From: Clostridiales bacterium | Lineage (GTDB): Bacteria > Bacillota > Clostridia > Oscillospirales > Oscillospiraceae | Length of the DNA: 40,716 nucleotides | Direction of reading: 5' to 3' | Assembly: GCA_004555655.1 (NCBI GenBank) | Contig: SFHJ01000011.1 | Location: forward strand, 1-40,716 | In this document: positions 1 through 5,965 of the stretch, in pieces | Layout of the letters: the number at the start of each line of letters is the position of its first letter | Numbering within the stretch: the stretch's first letter is position 1 | Translations under genes and position numbers: made by a program | The notes under the pieces: generated by a model | Database searches by the model: none | What the model saw: only the letters and a program-made list of their open reading frames with translations | What the model was told of the DNA's origin: nothing

Positions 1-116
1 TTTCCATCTGCCAGCAGTTCCAGAATGAGCATTTGCGCTTGTGCGGTCTTGCTTTCCGTCTTGGCTGTGTCCGTTCCGGCAAGCAGTTCATCGGCGGTAG
101 CGTTTTGAACAGCCAT
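1..116 (-). pseudogene. C-terminal-like fragment of a mobile-element replication ATPase (uncertain)
   Basis: The minus strand reads from an ATG at 116 off the left edge of the window, giving about 39 residues that begin MAVQNATADELLAG and continue with a segment rich in Lys, Gln and Leu ending LILELLADGK. That composition resembles the C-terminal linker before the winged-helix tail of RepA-like AAA ATPases on integrative elements, recalled from general family knowledge and not searched. There is no ribosome binding site before the ATG, the frame is closed by a stop at 153, and a hairpin lies directly upstream, so this looks like a broken remnant and not an intact gene. It could also be a chance open frame. 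Confidence 0.25.
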
Positions 117-118
117 GT

Positions 119-155
119 CGGAGCAAGCTTTATATCGCTTGCTCCGGCTTTTTTA
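119..155 (+). terminator. Rho-independent terminator (plus strand)
   Basis: A perfect 10-bp stem (CGGAGCAAGC with GCTTGCTCCG) and an 8-base loop are followed by GCTTTTTTA. The T run is on the plus strand only, so it would end a transcript arriving from left of the window. No plus-strand gene is recognisable in the first 118 bases. Confidence 0.55.
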
Positions 156-272
156 CAAAAATCAGAGCGCGCGCCTGCCACTGCTTCTGCTTTTCGTGTC
201 GCAGCCGCTGCACCGGTTTGCGATTTGGTTTGTGCAAAACCTGTGGGCGGTTATATTTTGAGCAGACAATAT

Positions 273-304
273 TGAGAAATCCAAGTGTATTTCTGGATTT
301 CTCA
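273..304. repeat. Inverted repeat downstream of the double-XRE gene
   Basis: TGAGAAATCCA and TGGATTTCTCA form a perfect 11-bp stem with a 10-base loop, just beyond the 3' end of the minus-strand regulator gene. There is no good T run on the minus side, so it may be a weak terminator or an RNA 3'-end stabiliser. The rest of 156-349 shows no supported gene. Confidence 0.4.
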
Positions 305-349
305 ACTTTTATGTGATTGTTTGCCGGGCAGTGTTTTGCATTAGGCCTG

Positions 350-1552
350 TCATGCAGAGACATCCCGCGGCGGGTCAAAGCTGCGGTCCGGGTCTTTATA
401 CCGCGTCAACCCCTGTTTGGCTGCTTCTGTCCCGAGCGCAATGCAGCGGTTCAGATTGTCCAGATCGGGCAGGATATGCTCCACGTCCCGGAGCTGCAGA
501 TTGCTTGCGTCGAGCTGATAGCCGATCAGCACGGAACGGGCGGAGATGACACGCTGGGCCAGCGGCGAACATACGTGCTCAAACATCATTTCCAGCACGG
601 CGAGCCAGTTGGAACCGTGCGCGCCGGCGACCAGATAGAACATCTTTCGCAGCGTCTGACTGCTGGATGTGGTGAGATAATCGATCACCTCGCTGCGGCG
701 TTTCTCATCATCCTCGTGAAAGACCAGTTTTTCGTTGGGAAAGAGTGTACATTGAATATAGGCCCATGTGGGCATATTCAGCACACGGAACCATGTGCAC
801 AGCTCGAGAAACGACGGACTGTACCCCGACTCCCAATTATGAATGGTGTGCTCTGTTTTGCCCAGCGCCTTTGCGAGCTCCTTCTGCGTCGCACCGGCGT
901 CGATCCTTGCGCGCGCCAGAAGATTGGAACATGCCTGCTCACTCTCAGAGAACGGTGGAATGATTGTATATCCGTGTTTCCCAGCGGAGGCGGAGGCCTC
1001 CTTCGCGGCAGCGATTGCTGAAAGCAGCAGCGTGCGGTCTGCCTCGATCTCATCAGGCGTGGACGCATGTCCGTCGGCCACGCTCATCTCATACGATACC
1101 TGGATGATCTCGGCGACGCGGTAGCGGCTGATGACGCTGGTGTGCAGATGCGCGCACGCCATATCCAGAAGACCGGACCACTCAGAACCGTGATCGCCGA
1201 AGATGAGATAGTGCAGTTTCTGAATTTCCATGGGGCCTGCAACTTCGGTGAAATAGAACTTGCCGGCTTTGCGGATCTCTTCGTCCGGGCTCTGCGGCGT
1301 AAGCCCCGGGAAAACGTTCGGCCAGAAGAAATCCATCATGTGCCGGTACGGACTGTCCCCGGCCGCGCGGAACCACAGCATGATTCCGTGCAGGGTCGGC
1401 GAACCCTGACCGTTTTCCCATGCCTTGATGGTACTTTCTGAAACGTCCAGCGCCTCGCTCATCGCCTTGCGGCTCAAGCCGGAACGGACTCTGCTCTTCG
1501 AGAGCATTTCGCCGCAGCGATCTGCCTCTGCAATGCTATAATTGAACAGCAT
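350..1552 (-). CDS. Tandemly duplicated XRE-family transcriptional regulator
   Basis: This 400-residue protein consists of two similar halves. Each half has an N-terminal XRE helix-turn-helix (about residues 15-65 and 210-260; recognition-helix segments SESTIKAWENG and TEHTIHNWESG), then a conserved all-alpha-looking block containing GDHGSEWSGLLDM in the first half and GAHGSNWLAVLEM in the second. It is therefore an internal duplication of a unit of about 195 residues, making a covalent pseudo-dimer. The ATG at 1552 has AAAGGAG about 11 bases upstream. It is divergent from the Spo0A-like gene, and three TTAGGT repeats in the shared intergenic region are candidate operators. The ligand and target are unknown. 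Confidence 0.8.
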   Translation of the reverse strand: MLFNYSIAEADRCGEMLSKSRVRSGLSRKAMSEALDVSESTIKAWENGQGSPTLHGIMLWFRAAGDSPYRHMMDFFWPNVFPGLTPQSPDEEIRKAGKFYFTEVAGPMEIQKLHYLIFGDHGSEWSGLLDMACAHLHTSVISRYRVAEIIQVSYEMSVADGHASTPDEIEADRTLLLSAIAAAKEASASAGKHGYTIIPPFSESEQACSNLLARARIDAGATQKELAKALGKTEHTIHNWESGYSPSFLELCTWFRVLNMPTWAYIQCTLFPNEKLVFHEDDEKRRSEVIDYLTTSSSQTLRKMFYLVAGAHGSNWLAVLEMMFEHVCSPLAQRVISARSVLIGYQLDASNLQLRDVEHILPDLDNLNRCIALGTEAAKQGLTRYKDPDRSFDPPRDVSA

Positions 1553-1629
1553 GATAATGTTCGCTCCTTTCTGAAGATTGCCGTAAAGACCTGCTCACAT
1601 GAAAAATTATGAGCAATAAAAAATAGTTT

Positions 1630-1740
1630 TTAGGTAAAAAAGTAAAACACCCCACAAAAGAAAATTAGGTGAAACATTTTTGCACATTCAAAAACGCAAT
1701 TTGGACAAAAAATAAAGGCGATTCTGGACGAATTTTAGGT
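1630..1740. repeat. Three TTAGGT direct repeats (candidate operator)
   Basis: TTAGGTA, TTAGGTG and TTAGGTA begin at 1630, 1665 and 1735. The spacings are 35 and 70 bases, one a multiple of the other, in an AT-rich intergenic region between two divergent regulator genes. Each copy is preceded by A/T and has A two bases after the hexamer. A -10-like TATAGT at 1765-1770 precedes the Spo0A-like gene. Confidence 0.4.
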
Positions 1741-1803
1741 AAGGAAGAAGATCCGGGGACCTGATATAGTAGTTCTTGCAAGAAGTTGAAAGGAGTGGCA
1801 GCC

Positions 1804-2547
1804 GTGCAAACACTGAAAACTCTGATCGCGGATCCGGATATGGATTTTCGGGAACAGCTGAAAAGACGCATCAATTCCGAACGCGATATCGAAGTTGTAG
1901 GGACTACAGAAAATGCATGGGAACTACTACGTATGGTTCAAAATGAAAACCCTGACGTTCTGGTTGTTGATCTGACGATCGAAAACGGCATGCAGATGCT
2001 GCCATATACGCAGATGCGGGCTAAACCGCCGGAAATACTGGCGACATCGAATACGGCCAACGAACTGATGACGCCGCTTTCGTCGGCCCTGGGAATCCGG
2101 TTCTTCAGAAAGACAGACCGGCAGATCGGCGATCTGATTGCATGTATGCGGCAGATCATCCGAAAACTTGCGCAGACCAGCGGACAGCAGAATGTGGAGA
2201 TGCGGATCTCGGAATTTCTGCGCCAGCTGGGAATCCCTGCACATATGAAGGGATACAAATATCTCCGAAGAGCCATCAAAATGATAATGGAGGATCCGGA
2301 GATGATGCGGGCGGTCACCAAAACGATCTATCCCGACGTCGCAAAGTACTTTGGTACATCGGCAAGCTGCGTCGAGCGCGCCATCCGCAGCGCAATCGAG
2401 ACGGCTTGGGTGCGGGGAAATATGGAATACCTGCAGAAGAGCTTTGGCAACACCATAAAACCCGATACTGGCAGGCCCACAAACTCGGAGTTCATCGCCA
2501 CGGTGGCCGATACACTGCTGCTGCAGCACAACAGCATGCAGTGCTGA
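1804..2547 (+). CDS. Spo0A-family response regulator with a divergent receiver
   Basis: The 247-residue protein has an N-terminal CheY-like receiver (about 1-115) and the Spo0A C-terminal DNA-binding domain (about 130-240), seen in IPAHMKGYKYLRRAI, VERAIRSAIETAW and GRPTNSEFIATVAD. The receiver keeps the phospho-acceptor-like Asp in DVLVVDL and a Lys near its end (RFFRKTD). The acidic pair is ADPD instead of ADD, and the usual MPxxDG after the Asp is TIENGMQ, so normal phosphorelay input is doubtful. I chose GTG at 1804 because AAAGGAG lies 8 bases upstream; an upstream TTG at 1786 sits within that site. It is not next to spoIVB as the main spo0A usually is, so it is probably a paralogue. It may switch sporulation-linked genes through another signal. 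Confidence 0.85.
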   Translation: MQTLKTLIADPDMDFREQLKRRINSERDIEVVGTTENAWELLRMVQNENPDVLVVDLTIENGMQMLPYTQMRAKPPEILATSNTANELMTPLSSALGIRFFRKTDRQIGDLIACMRQIIRKLAQTSGQQNVEMRISEFLRQLGIPAHMKGYKYLRRAIKMIMEDPEMMRAVTKTIYPDVAKYFGTSASCVERAIRSAIETAWVRGNMEYLQKSFGNTIKPDTGRPTNSEFIATVADTLLLQHNSMQC

Positions 2548-2783
2548 CAGGCCGGCGTGAGCACGGAGGGCGAGGTTCCTCAAAGTGCAAAAACAATACA
2601 GTCAGTATACACTAATTTCCCAAAAATTCCAAGAGATAATTTGGCTGTTTTTGTAGATATTTTTCCAGAAAAAGCAAATAAGAGGAAGTCAGGCGGAATC
2701 TGGGCCTTCCGGCCGGGCCGGAGCGGCAGCGGAGGAGAACAGTCGGCCCGCCGCAGCGGAAGTTTTGCCAAGGGCAAAACTTG
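2548..2783. other. Intergenic region without a recognisable gene
   Basis: No supported coding region is visible. The segment contains a perfect 10-bp hairpin at 2760-2782 (AAGTTTTGCC, AAG, GGCAAAACTT). Plus-strand frames here have no ribosome binding site and no recognisable composition. Confidence 0.5.
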
Positions 2784-2830
2784 CACCAACAAAAAAACGA
2801 CAGGTCGAAACCTGTCGTTTTTTGTTGGTG
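2784..2830. terminator. Bidirectional terminator
   Basis: A long inverted repeat has CACCAAC and GTTGGTG as outer arms and ACGACAGGT and ACCTGTCGT as inner arms, with A and T runs between them and a CGAA loop. It can end transcripts from the Spo0A-like gene on the plus strand and any read-through from the tRNA operon on the minus strand. Confidence 0.8.
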
Positions 2831-2844
2831 ACCTGCCGGAGATT
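2825..2844 (-). repeat. Duplicate of the tRNA-Lys 3' end
   Basis: The 20 bases here are identical to the 3' end of the tRNA-Lys gene at 2923-2942, including the CCA-encoding TGG and the acceptor and T-arm bases. Such a partial copy just outside a tRNA 3' end is the classic form of an integrase attachment-site duplication. It could also be what is left of a second tRNA-Lys copy, since both copies follow a hairpin. Confidence 0.6.
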
Positions 2845-2885
2845 TACCCCTGAGGGGCATAAACTTCGAATCTCTGCAACCTACG

Positions 2886-2924
2886 AAAAATATCCGCCCC
2901 ACCGCTCGGCGGGACGGATATTTT
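2886..2924 (-). terminator. Terminator of the tRNA operon
   Basis: On the minus strand AAAATATCCGTCCCGCC pairs with the following GGTGGGGCGGATATTTTT around a GAGC loop, and the stem ends in a T run. It begins at the CCA end of tRNA-Lys, the last gene of the operon. Confidence 0.8.
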
Positions 2925-2999
2925 GGTGACCTGCCGGAGATTCGAACTCCGGACACCCTGCTTAAAAGGCAGGTGCTCTGCCGACTGAGCTAGCAGGTC
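2924..2999 (-). tRNA. tRNA-Lys (anticodon TTT)
   Basis: A complete cloverleaf is visible on the minus strand: acceptor GACCTGC/GCAGGTC, D-arm GCTC/GAGC, anticodon stem CCTGC/GCAGG with loop CTTTTAA, T-arm CGGAG/CTCCG, discriminator A and an encoded CCA. It is the last gene of the five-tRNA operon. Confidence 0.95.
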
Positions 3000-3000
3000 A

Positions 3001-3075
3001 TGGCTGGGGTGGCAGGATTCGAACCTACGAATGACGGAGTCAAAGTCCGCTGTGTTACCGCTTCACCACACCCCA
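3001..3075 (-). tRNA. tRNA-Gln (anticodon TTG)
   Basis: Cloverleaf on the minus strand: acceptor TGGGGTG/CACCCCA, anticodon stem GCGGA/TCCGT with loop CTTTGAC, T-arm GTAGG/CCTGC, discriminator G and an encoded CCA. One base separates it from tRNA-Lys. Confidence 0.95.
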
Positions 3076-3149
3076 ATGTTGGTGCGCGCGAAGTTCATCC
3101 TGCACTGGACGTTCGCCGCAGAGCGGTGAAAAAAGGCGCATGTGCATAT

Positions 3150-3175
3150 TTTGCTATGCTTACGCATAGCAAAAA
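3150..3175. repeat. Hairpin between tRNA-His and tRNA-Gln
   Basis: TTTTGCTATGC and GCATAGCAAAA form a perfect 11-bp stem with a four-base loop in the 106-base spacer of the tRNA operon. It may serve in processing or pausing. No T run follows on the minus strand. Confidence 0.45.
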
Positions 3176-3181
3176 GGAAAA

Positions 3182-3259
3182 TGGGGTGAGTGAAGGGACT
3201 CGAACCCTCGGTCTTCAGAGCCACAATCTGACGCGTTAACCAACTACGCTACACCCACC
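3182..3259 (-). tRNA. tRNA-His (anticodon GTG)
   Basis: Cloverleaf on the minus strand with acceptor GTGGGTG/CACTCAC, anticodon stem TCAGA/TCTGA, loop TTGTGGC and an encoded CCA. An extra 5' G (the G-1 typical of tRNA-His) faces a C73 discriminator, which confirms the identity. Confidence 0.95.
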
Positions 3260-3301
3260 ATATTCATTTTCTCCAGAACGCTGCTTCAAGCGGCCTTCTG
3301 T

Positions 3302-3378
<77 letters not shown>

Positions 3379-3385
3379 ATGCAAA

Positions 3386-3460
3386 TGGAGCGGGTGACGG
3401 GAATCGAACCCGCGTCCCCAGCTTGGAAGGCTGGTGCCCTGGCCGTTGTGCTACACCCGC
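3386..3460 (-). tRNA. tRNA-Gly (anticodon TCC)
   Basis: Cloverleaf on the minus strand: acceptor GCGGGTG/CACCCGC, anticodon stem CCAGC/GCTGG with loop CTTCCAA, T-arm CGGG/CCCG, and an encoded CCA. It is the first gene of the operon, 29 bases from the -10 box. Confidence 0.95.
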
Positions 3461-3488
3461 AGGCATACACTGATGAATCAGCCTTAAG

Positions 3489-3517
3489 ATAGTAACATAT
3501 ATCCAGCTGGATGTCAA
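3489..3517 (-). promoter_or_regulatory. Sigma-A promoter of the tRNA operon
   Basis: On the minus strand TTGACA (3512-3517) is followed by a 17-base spacer and TACTAT (3489-3494), just upstream of tRNA-Gly. The -35 hexamer contains the TGA stop codon of the AraC-family gene upstream. Confidence 0.85.
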
Positions 3518-4374
3518 GCGAAATTTCCGGGTTTGCCTCTATTTACGGCGCTTGGCGGCTGGCCAAACTGCTTGCGGTAGGCGCGGGAAAACGCGGAGTA
3601 ATCGCCGAAACCGCACGCATAGCACGCCTGCGTGACCGGCATTCCGCCCGCGATCTGCTCGCGCGCCAGCAGCAGCCGTTTTGTGATGAGGTAATTGTGG
3701 ATGGTGTAGCCCGTCTCTGCGCGGAAGCGCCGCATCATATAGTATTTGCTGATATAAAAGCGTGCAGCCAGCTCGTCGATGCTGATATTTTCGGTCAGAT
3801 GCGCGGAGAGGTAGCGCAGGATTGCAACGATCTTCTCATCCTCCGCGCCGGGCTGGGCGTAGGAAAGATCATGCGCGCGCATGCCGCGGCTGAGCTGCAC
3901 GAGAAACTGCCAGAACAGTCCCTTTGACAAAAGTGCCTGCCCGAAGTCCGGCTCGGTGCACGCGCGATCCAGTGCATGCAGAATCTCCAGCAGCTCCTTT
4001 TTTCGCGCACCGGGCCGCACGACAAAGTCAAACTGTGTTCTGGCCAGCGAGAAGCACGTCTCCAACTCGCAGTCCTCCGTGCTGCTTTGCCGCAGGAATT
4101 CCGGCGAGATATACAAGATGATGCGCTCATACGGCGCGCCTGGCGCGGCCTCGGGCCGGTGAATGCAGCCGCGGCTGACGAGCACCATGTCACCCGGCTG
4201 CAGAGGATAGCTGCGGCCCTCAATGCCGTAGGACGCGCTGCCCGAGAGAAAGACGATGATCTTGTGGAACGTGTGATAGTGCCAGTCGACGGTCTCTTCC
4301 ATCGGCCCGCGCAGGTGGAATACACGGAAATCCTCGCGCAGATACCCGCGCTCGGCATAGCCGGGCTGTTCCAT
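3514..4374 (-). CDS. AraC-family regulator with N-terminal cupin domain
   Basis: This 286-residue transcription factor has an N-terminal AraC-type cupin sensor (about 15-150, with WHYHTFHKIIVFLSG and LQPGDMVLVSRG) and a C-terminal double HTH (about 185-280, with ENISIDELAARFYISKYYM and ACYACGFGDYSAFSRAYRK). Such proteins usually sense a sugar or small effector and activate nearby genes. The ATG at 4374 is preceded by GGAGGCG; the longer upstream frame has no ribosome binding site. Its stop codon lies inside the -35 box of the tRNA operon. The effector and targets are not evident from the neighbours. Confidence 0.88.
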   Translation of the reverse strand: MEQPGYAERGYLREDFRVFHLRGPMEETVDWHYHTFHKIIVFLSGSASYGIEGRSYPLQPGDMVLVSRGCIHRPEAAPGAPYERIILYISPEFLRQSSTEDCELETCFSLARTQFDFVVRPGARKKELLEILHALDRACTEPDFGQALLSKGLFWQFLVQLSRGMRAHDLSYAQPGAEDEKIVAILRYLSAHLTENISIDELAARFYISKYYMMRRFRAETGYTIHNYLITKRLLLAREQIAGGMPVTQACYACGFGDYSAFSRAYRKQFGQPPSAVNRGKPGNFA

Positions 4375-4465
4375 GTTTTCGCCTCCCGTCCTTTTTTGAT
4401 TCTCATGCGTACTGAAGCGCTGCAGTGCACATGAAGACCGCAGAGCGGCCCGCTCAGTCAGTTGT

Positions 4466-4494
4466 ATTATAGCAGACCTTCTGCCTGTTTTCCA
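4466..4494 (-). promoter_or_regulatory. Probable promoter of the AraC/cupin gene
   Basis: A consensus -10 TATAAT (4466-4471) lies about 90 bases upstream of the ATG. Seventeen bases further up is TGGAAA, a weak -35, which fits a gene needing activation. Confidence 0.5.
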
Positions 4495-4515
4495 CCGCTT
4501 TTGCCGCGGCCGCTC

Positions 4516-4543
4516 AAAACTCCCGGGCATCTGTCCGGGAGTT
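4516..4543 (-). terminator. Probable terminator of the AraC/GyrI-like gene
   Basis: AACTCCCGG and CCGGGAGTT form a stem, followed on the minus strand by TTTTG. It lies 55 bases beyond the stop codon at 4598. Confidence 0.5.
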
Positions 4544-4597
4544 TCTGCCTGTTTCCTTTGCCGCCAGTATGCGCTGCTGCAGCGCCCGGCCGCCCGG

Positions 4598-5479
4598 TTA
4601 CGCCAGCGGCTTCACTGCGCGCAGCTCGATATACCCGCGCTCACCGCGCGGCTCGAGCTGGATGCGGGGGTTTTCGTCGTCCCACGCGTAGCCATACAGC
4701 GCCGGGTCGTAAGTACGCATGGCGTGCTGCACGGCGTCGATGGCCTGACAGTAGTCCTCCTCGCAGAACGGCTGGCCATGGAACATGAGATAGTCCGCCT
4801 CGGGCAGGCGAATGACGTCAAAGCCCTCAGGCACTGGGCCTGCGTAGTCCTGCGCGACTTCCACACCCTGCACGTAGGTCGAAGTGCCGGGCGTTTTATA
4901 GCGCTCGGGCAGCCACAGGCACACCGGCTCACCGCACAGCGACGGCATGCTTGTGAGCATGCCCCACACGTCGCAGCCGACCTGCTCGCAATAGGCAAAA
5001 TAATCCTCCGCCTGCACGGCGCGCTTGATGATGCATGCGCGTGCGGGTTTGTGTACGGGCTGGACAAAGATCGTTTGCAAGTTTTCCATTTTGGATGTCT
5101 CCTTTCTGAGCTGTCTGTATTTCACCCCATAGGGGATGAACAGGGTAACGGGGATGGGTGATCTGGCATATTCGCTGGGATTCAGGCCAAATTCCCGGAA
5201 GAACGTGCGCGTGAATGTGTCCGCGCTGCCGAAGCCGAGGTCAAACGCCACGTCGATGATGCGGCAGCTCTCGTCCCGCAGCCGCAGCGCCGCCCGTGAC
5301 AGCCGCAGCTTGCGGATGTAGTCTGCGGGGCTGAGCGAGAGATAGCTCCGGAACAGCCGGTAGGAATACCACGGGGAAAACAGCGACACGCGCGCGAGCG
5401 CCGAGAGCGTGATGGGTTCATCCAGATGCAACTCGATATAGTCCTGCATCCGCTGTACGGCCAGAATCTGTTCATTCAT
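4598..5479 (-). CDS. AraC-family regulator with GyrI-like effector-binding domain
   Basis: This 293-residue protein has an N-terminal AraC HTH pair (about 8-105, with ITLSALARVSLFSPWYSYR and DVAFDLGFGSADTFTRTF) and a C-terminal GyrI-like/SOUL ligand-binding domain (about 130-290). This is the layout of the Rob/BmrR-type multidrug or small-molecule sensors. I chose ATG at 5479 because AGGAGG lies 8 bases upstream; the longer frame has no such site. It is followed on the same strand by the other AraC gene and lies back to back with the first T-box unit. Confidence 0.87.
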   Translation of the reverse strand: MNEQILAVQRMQDYIELHLDEPITLSALARVSLFSPWYSYRLFRSYLSLSPADYIRKLRLSRAALRLRDESCRIIDVAFDLGFGSADTFTRTFFREFGLNPSEYARSPIPVTLFIPYGVKYRQLRKETSKMENLQTIFVQPVHKPARACIIKRAVQAEDYFAYCEQVGCDVWGMLTSMPSLCGEPVCLWLPERYKTPGTSTYVQGVEVAQDYAGPVPEGFDVIRLPEADYLMFHGQPFCEEDYCQAIDAVQHAMRTYDPALYGYAWDDENPRIQLEPRGERGYIELRAVKPLA

Positions 5480-5629
5480 CTGTCCCGCCTCCTTTGCTGC
5501 TATTCTAACGCATCGCGGCCGTTTTTTCTCGACGATTTTTGCCCAATGCGGCAGATGGTGGAAAAACACAAAATGCTGGCCTGGCTTTTGCAAATAACCG
5601 TGCGCTTTGCCGAAAAAACGCACATGCGC

Positions 5630-5658
5630 TTGACTTGCCGCGCGAAGTGTGCTTTAAT
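5630..5658 (+). promoter_or_regulatory. Promoter of T-box unit 1
   Basis: TTGACT (5630-5635), a 17-base spacer and TTTAAT (5653-5658) precede the first T-box leader by about 25 bases. Confidence 0.75.
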
Positions 5659-5682
5659 AGCGAAAATCAAAAAAGTAAAATA

Positions 5683-5945
5683 CGATGACGGAATTATGGG
5701 TCTGTTGGAGCGCTTCAGAGAGTTGGCGGGCGGTGCGAGCCAATACCGAAGACAGAATCCCAGTCTGCTTCCCGAGTAGGTCCTGCGAACGCCTTTGCCA
5801 GTAAGAGGACCCGGTTGGCCGCGTTACGGGCCATGGGCTTGTCTGAGTCCAAGAGTGCTCCTTCGCCGTGAGGCGTTGGGGAAACAGGGTGGTACCGCGA
5901 AGAAATTTCGCCCCTGAGGCCGCAAGGCTTCAGGGGCTTTTTGTA
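5683..5945 (+). promoter_or_regulatory. T-box riboswitch 1, probable leucine specifier (CTG)
   Basis: The leader has the stem I AGAGAG motif, the distal GGCGGTGCGAGCC element, the T-box AACAGGGTGGTACCGCG (5883-5899) and a terminator at 5910-5942. That terminator is a 12-bp stem with a GCAA loop and a T run. The specifier was read by the spacing seen in known T-boxes, six bases before the conserved GAG (5774-5776). This gives CTG at 5765-5767, a leucine codon. The base after it is C, not the usual purine, so a one-base shift to TCT (Ser) has to be considered. However, the TGGT bulge pairs with ACCA ends, matching A73 of tRNA-Leu and not G73 of tRNA-Ser. The downstream LeuA-type domain also fits leucine. 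Confidence 0.9.
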
Positions 5946-5965
5946 TTCAGAAAAGGAGCTGTGCT

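Noticed and set aside
33..378. Overlapping short open frames at the left edge on both strands
   Set aside because: They have no ribosome binding site, and they cross the terminator at 119-155 or the inverted repeat at 273-304. At most the minus-strand fragment at 1-116 is worth recording.
2557..2853. Open frame of 98 codons after the Spo0A-like gene
   Set aside because: It has no ribosome binding site, no recognisable sequence, and runs through the strong bidirectional terminator at 2784-2830.
3514..3555. Phage or transposon insertion next to the tRNA operon promoter
   Set aside because: No terminal repeats, integrase or transposase frames are visible; the close spacing is explained by the AraC gene running up to the tRNA promoter.
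5761..5776. Serine (TCT) as the specifier of T-box 1
   Set aside because: It would put a purine after the codon as is usual, but the spacing to GAG would differ from the other two leaders, and the TGGT bulge does not match the G73 discriminator of tRNA-Ser. Leu (CTG) is preferred, with some doubt.
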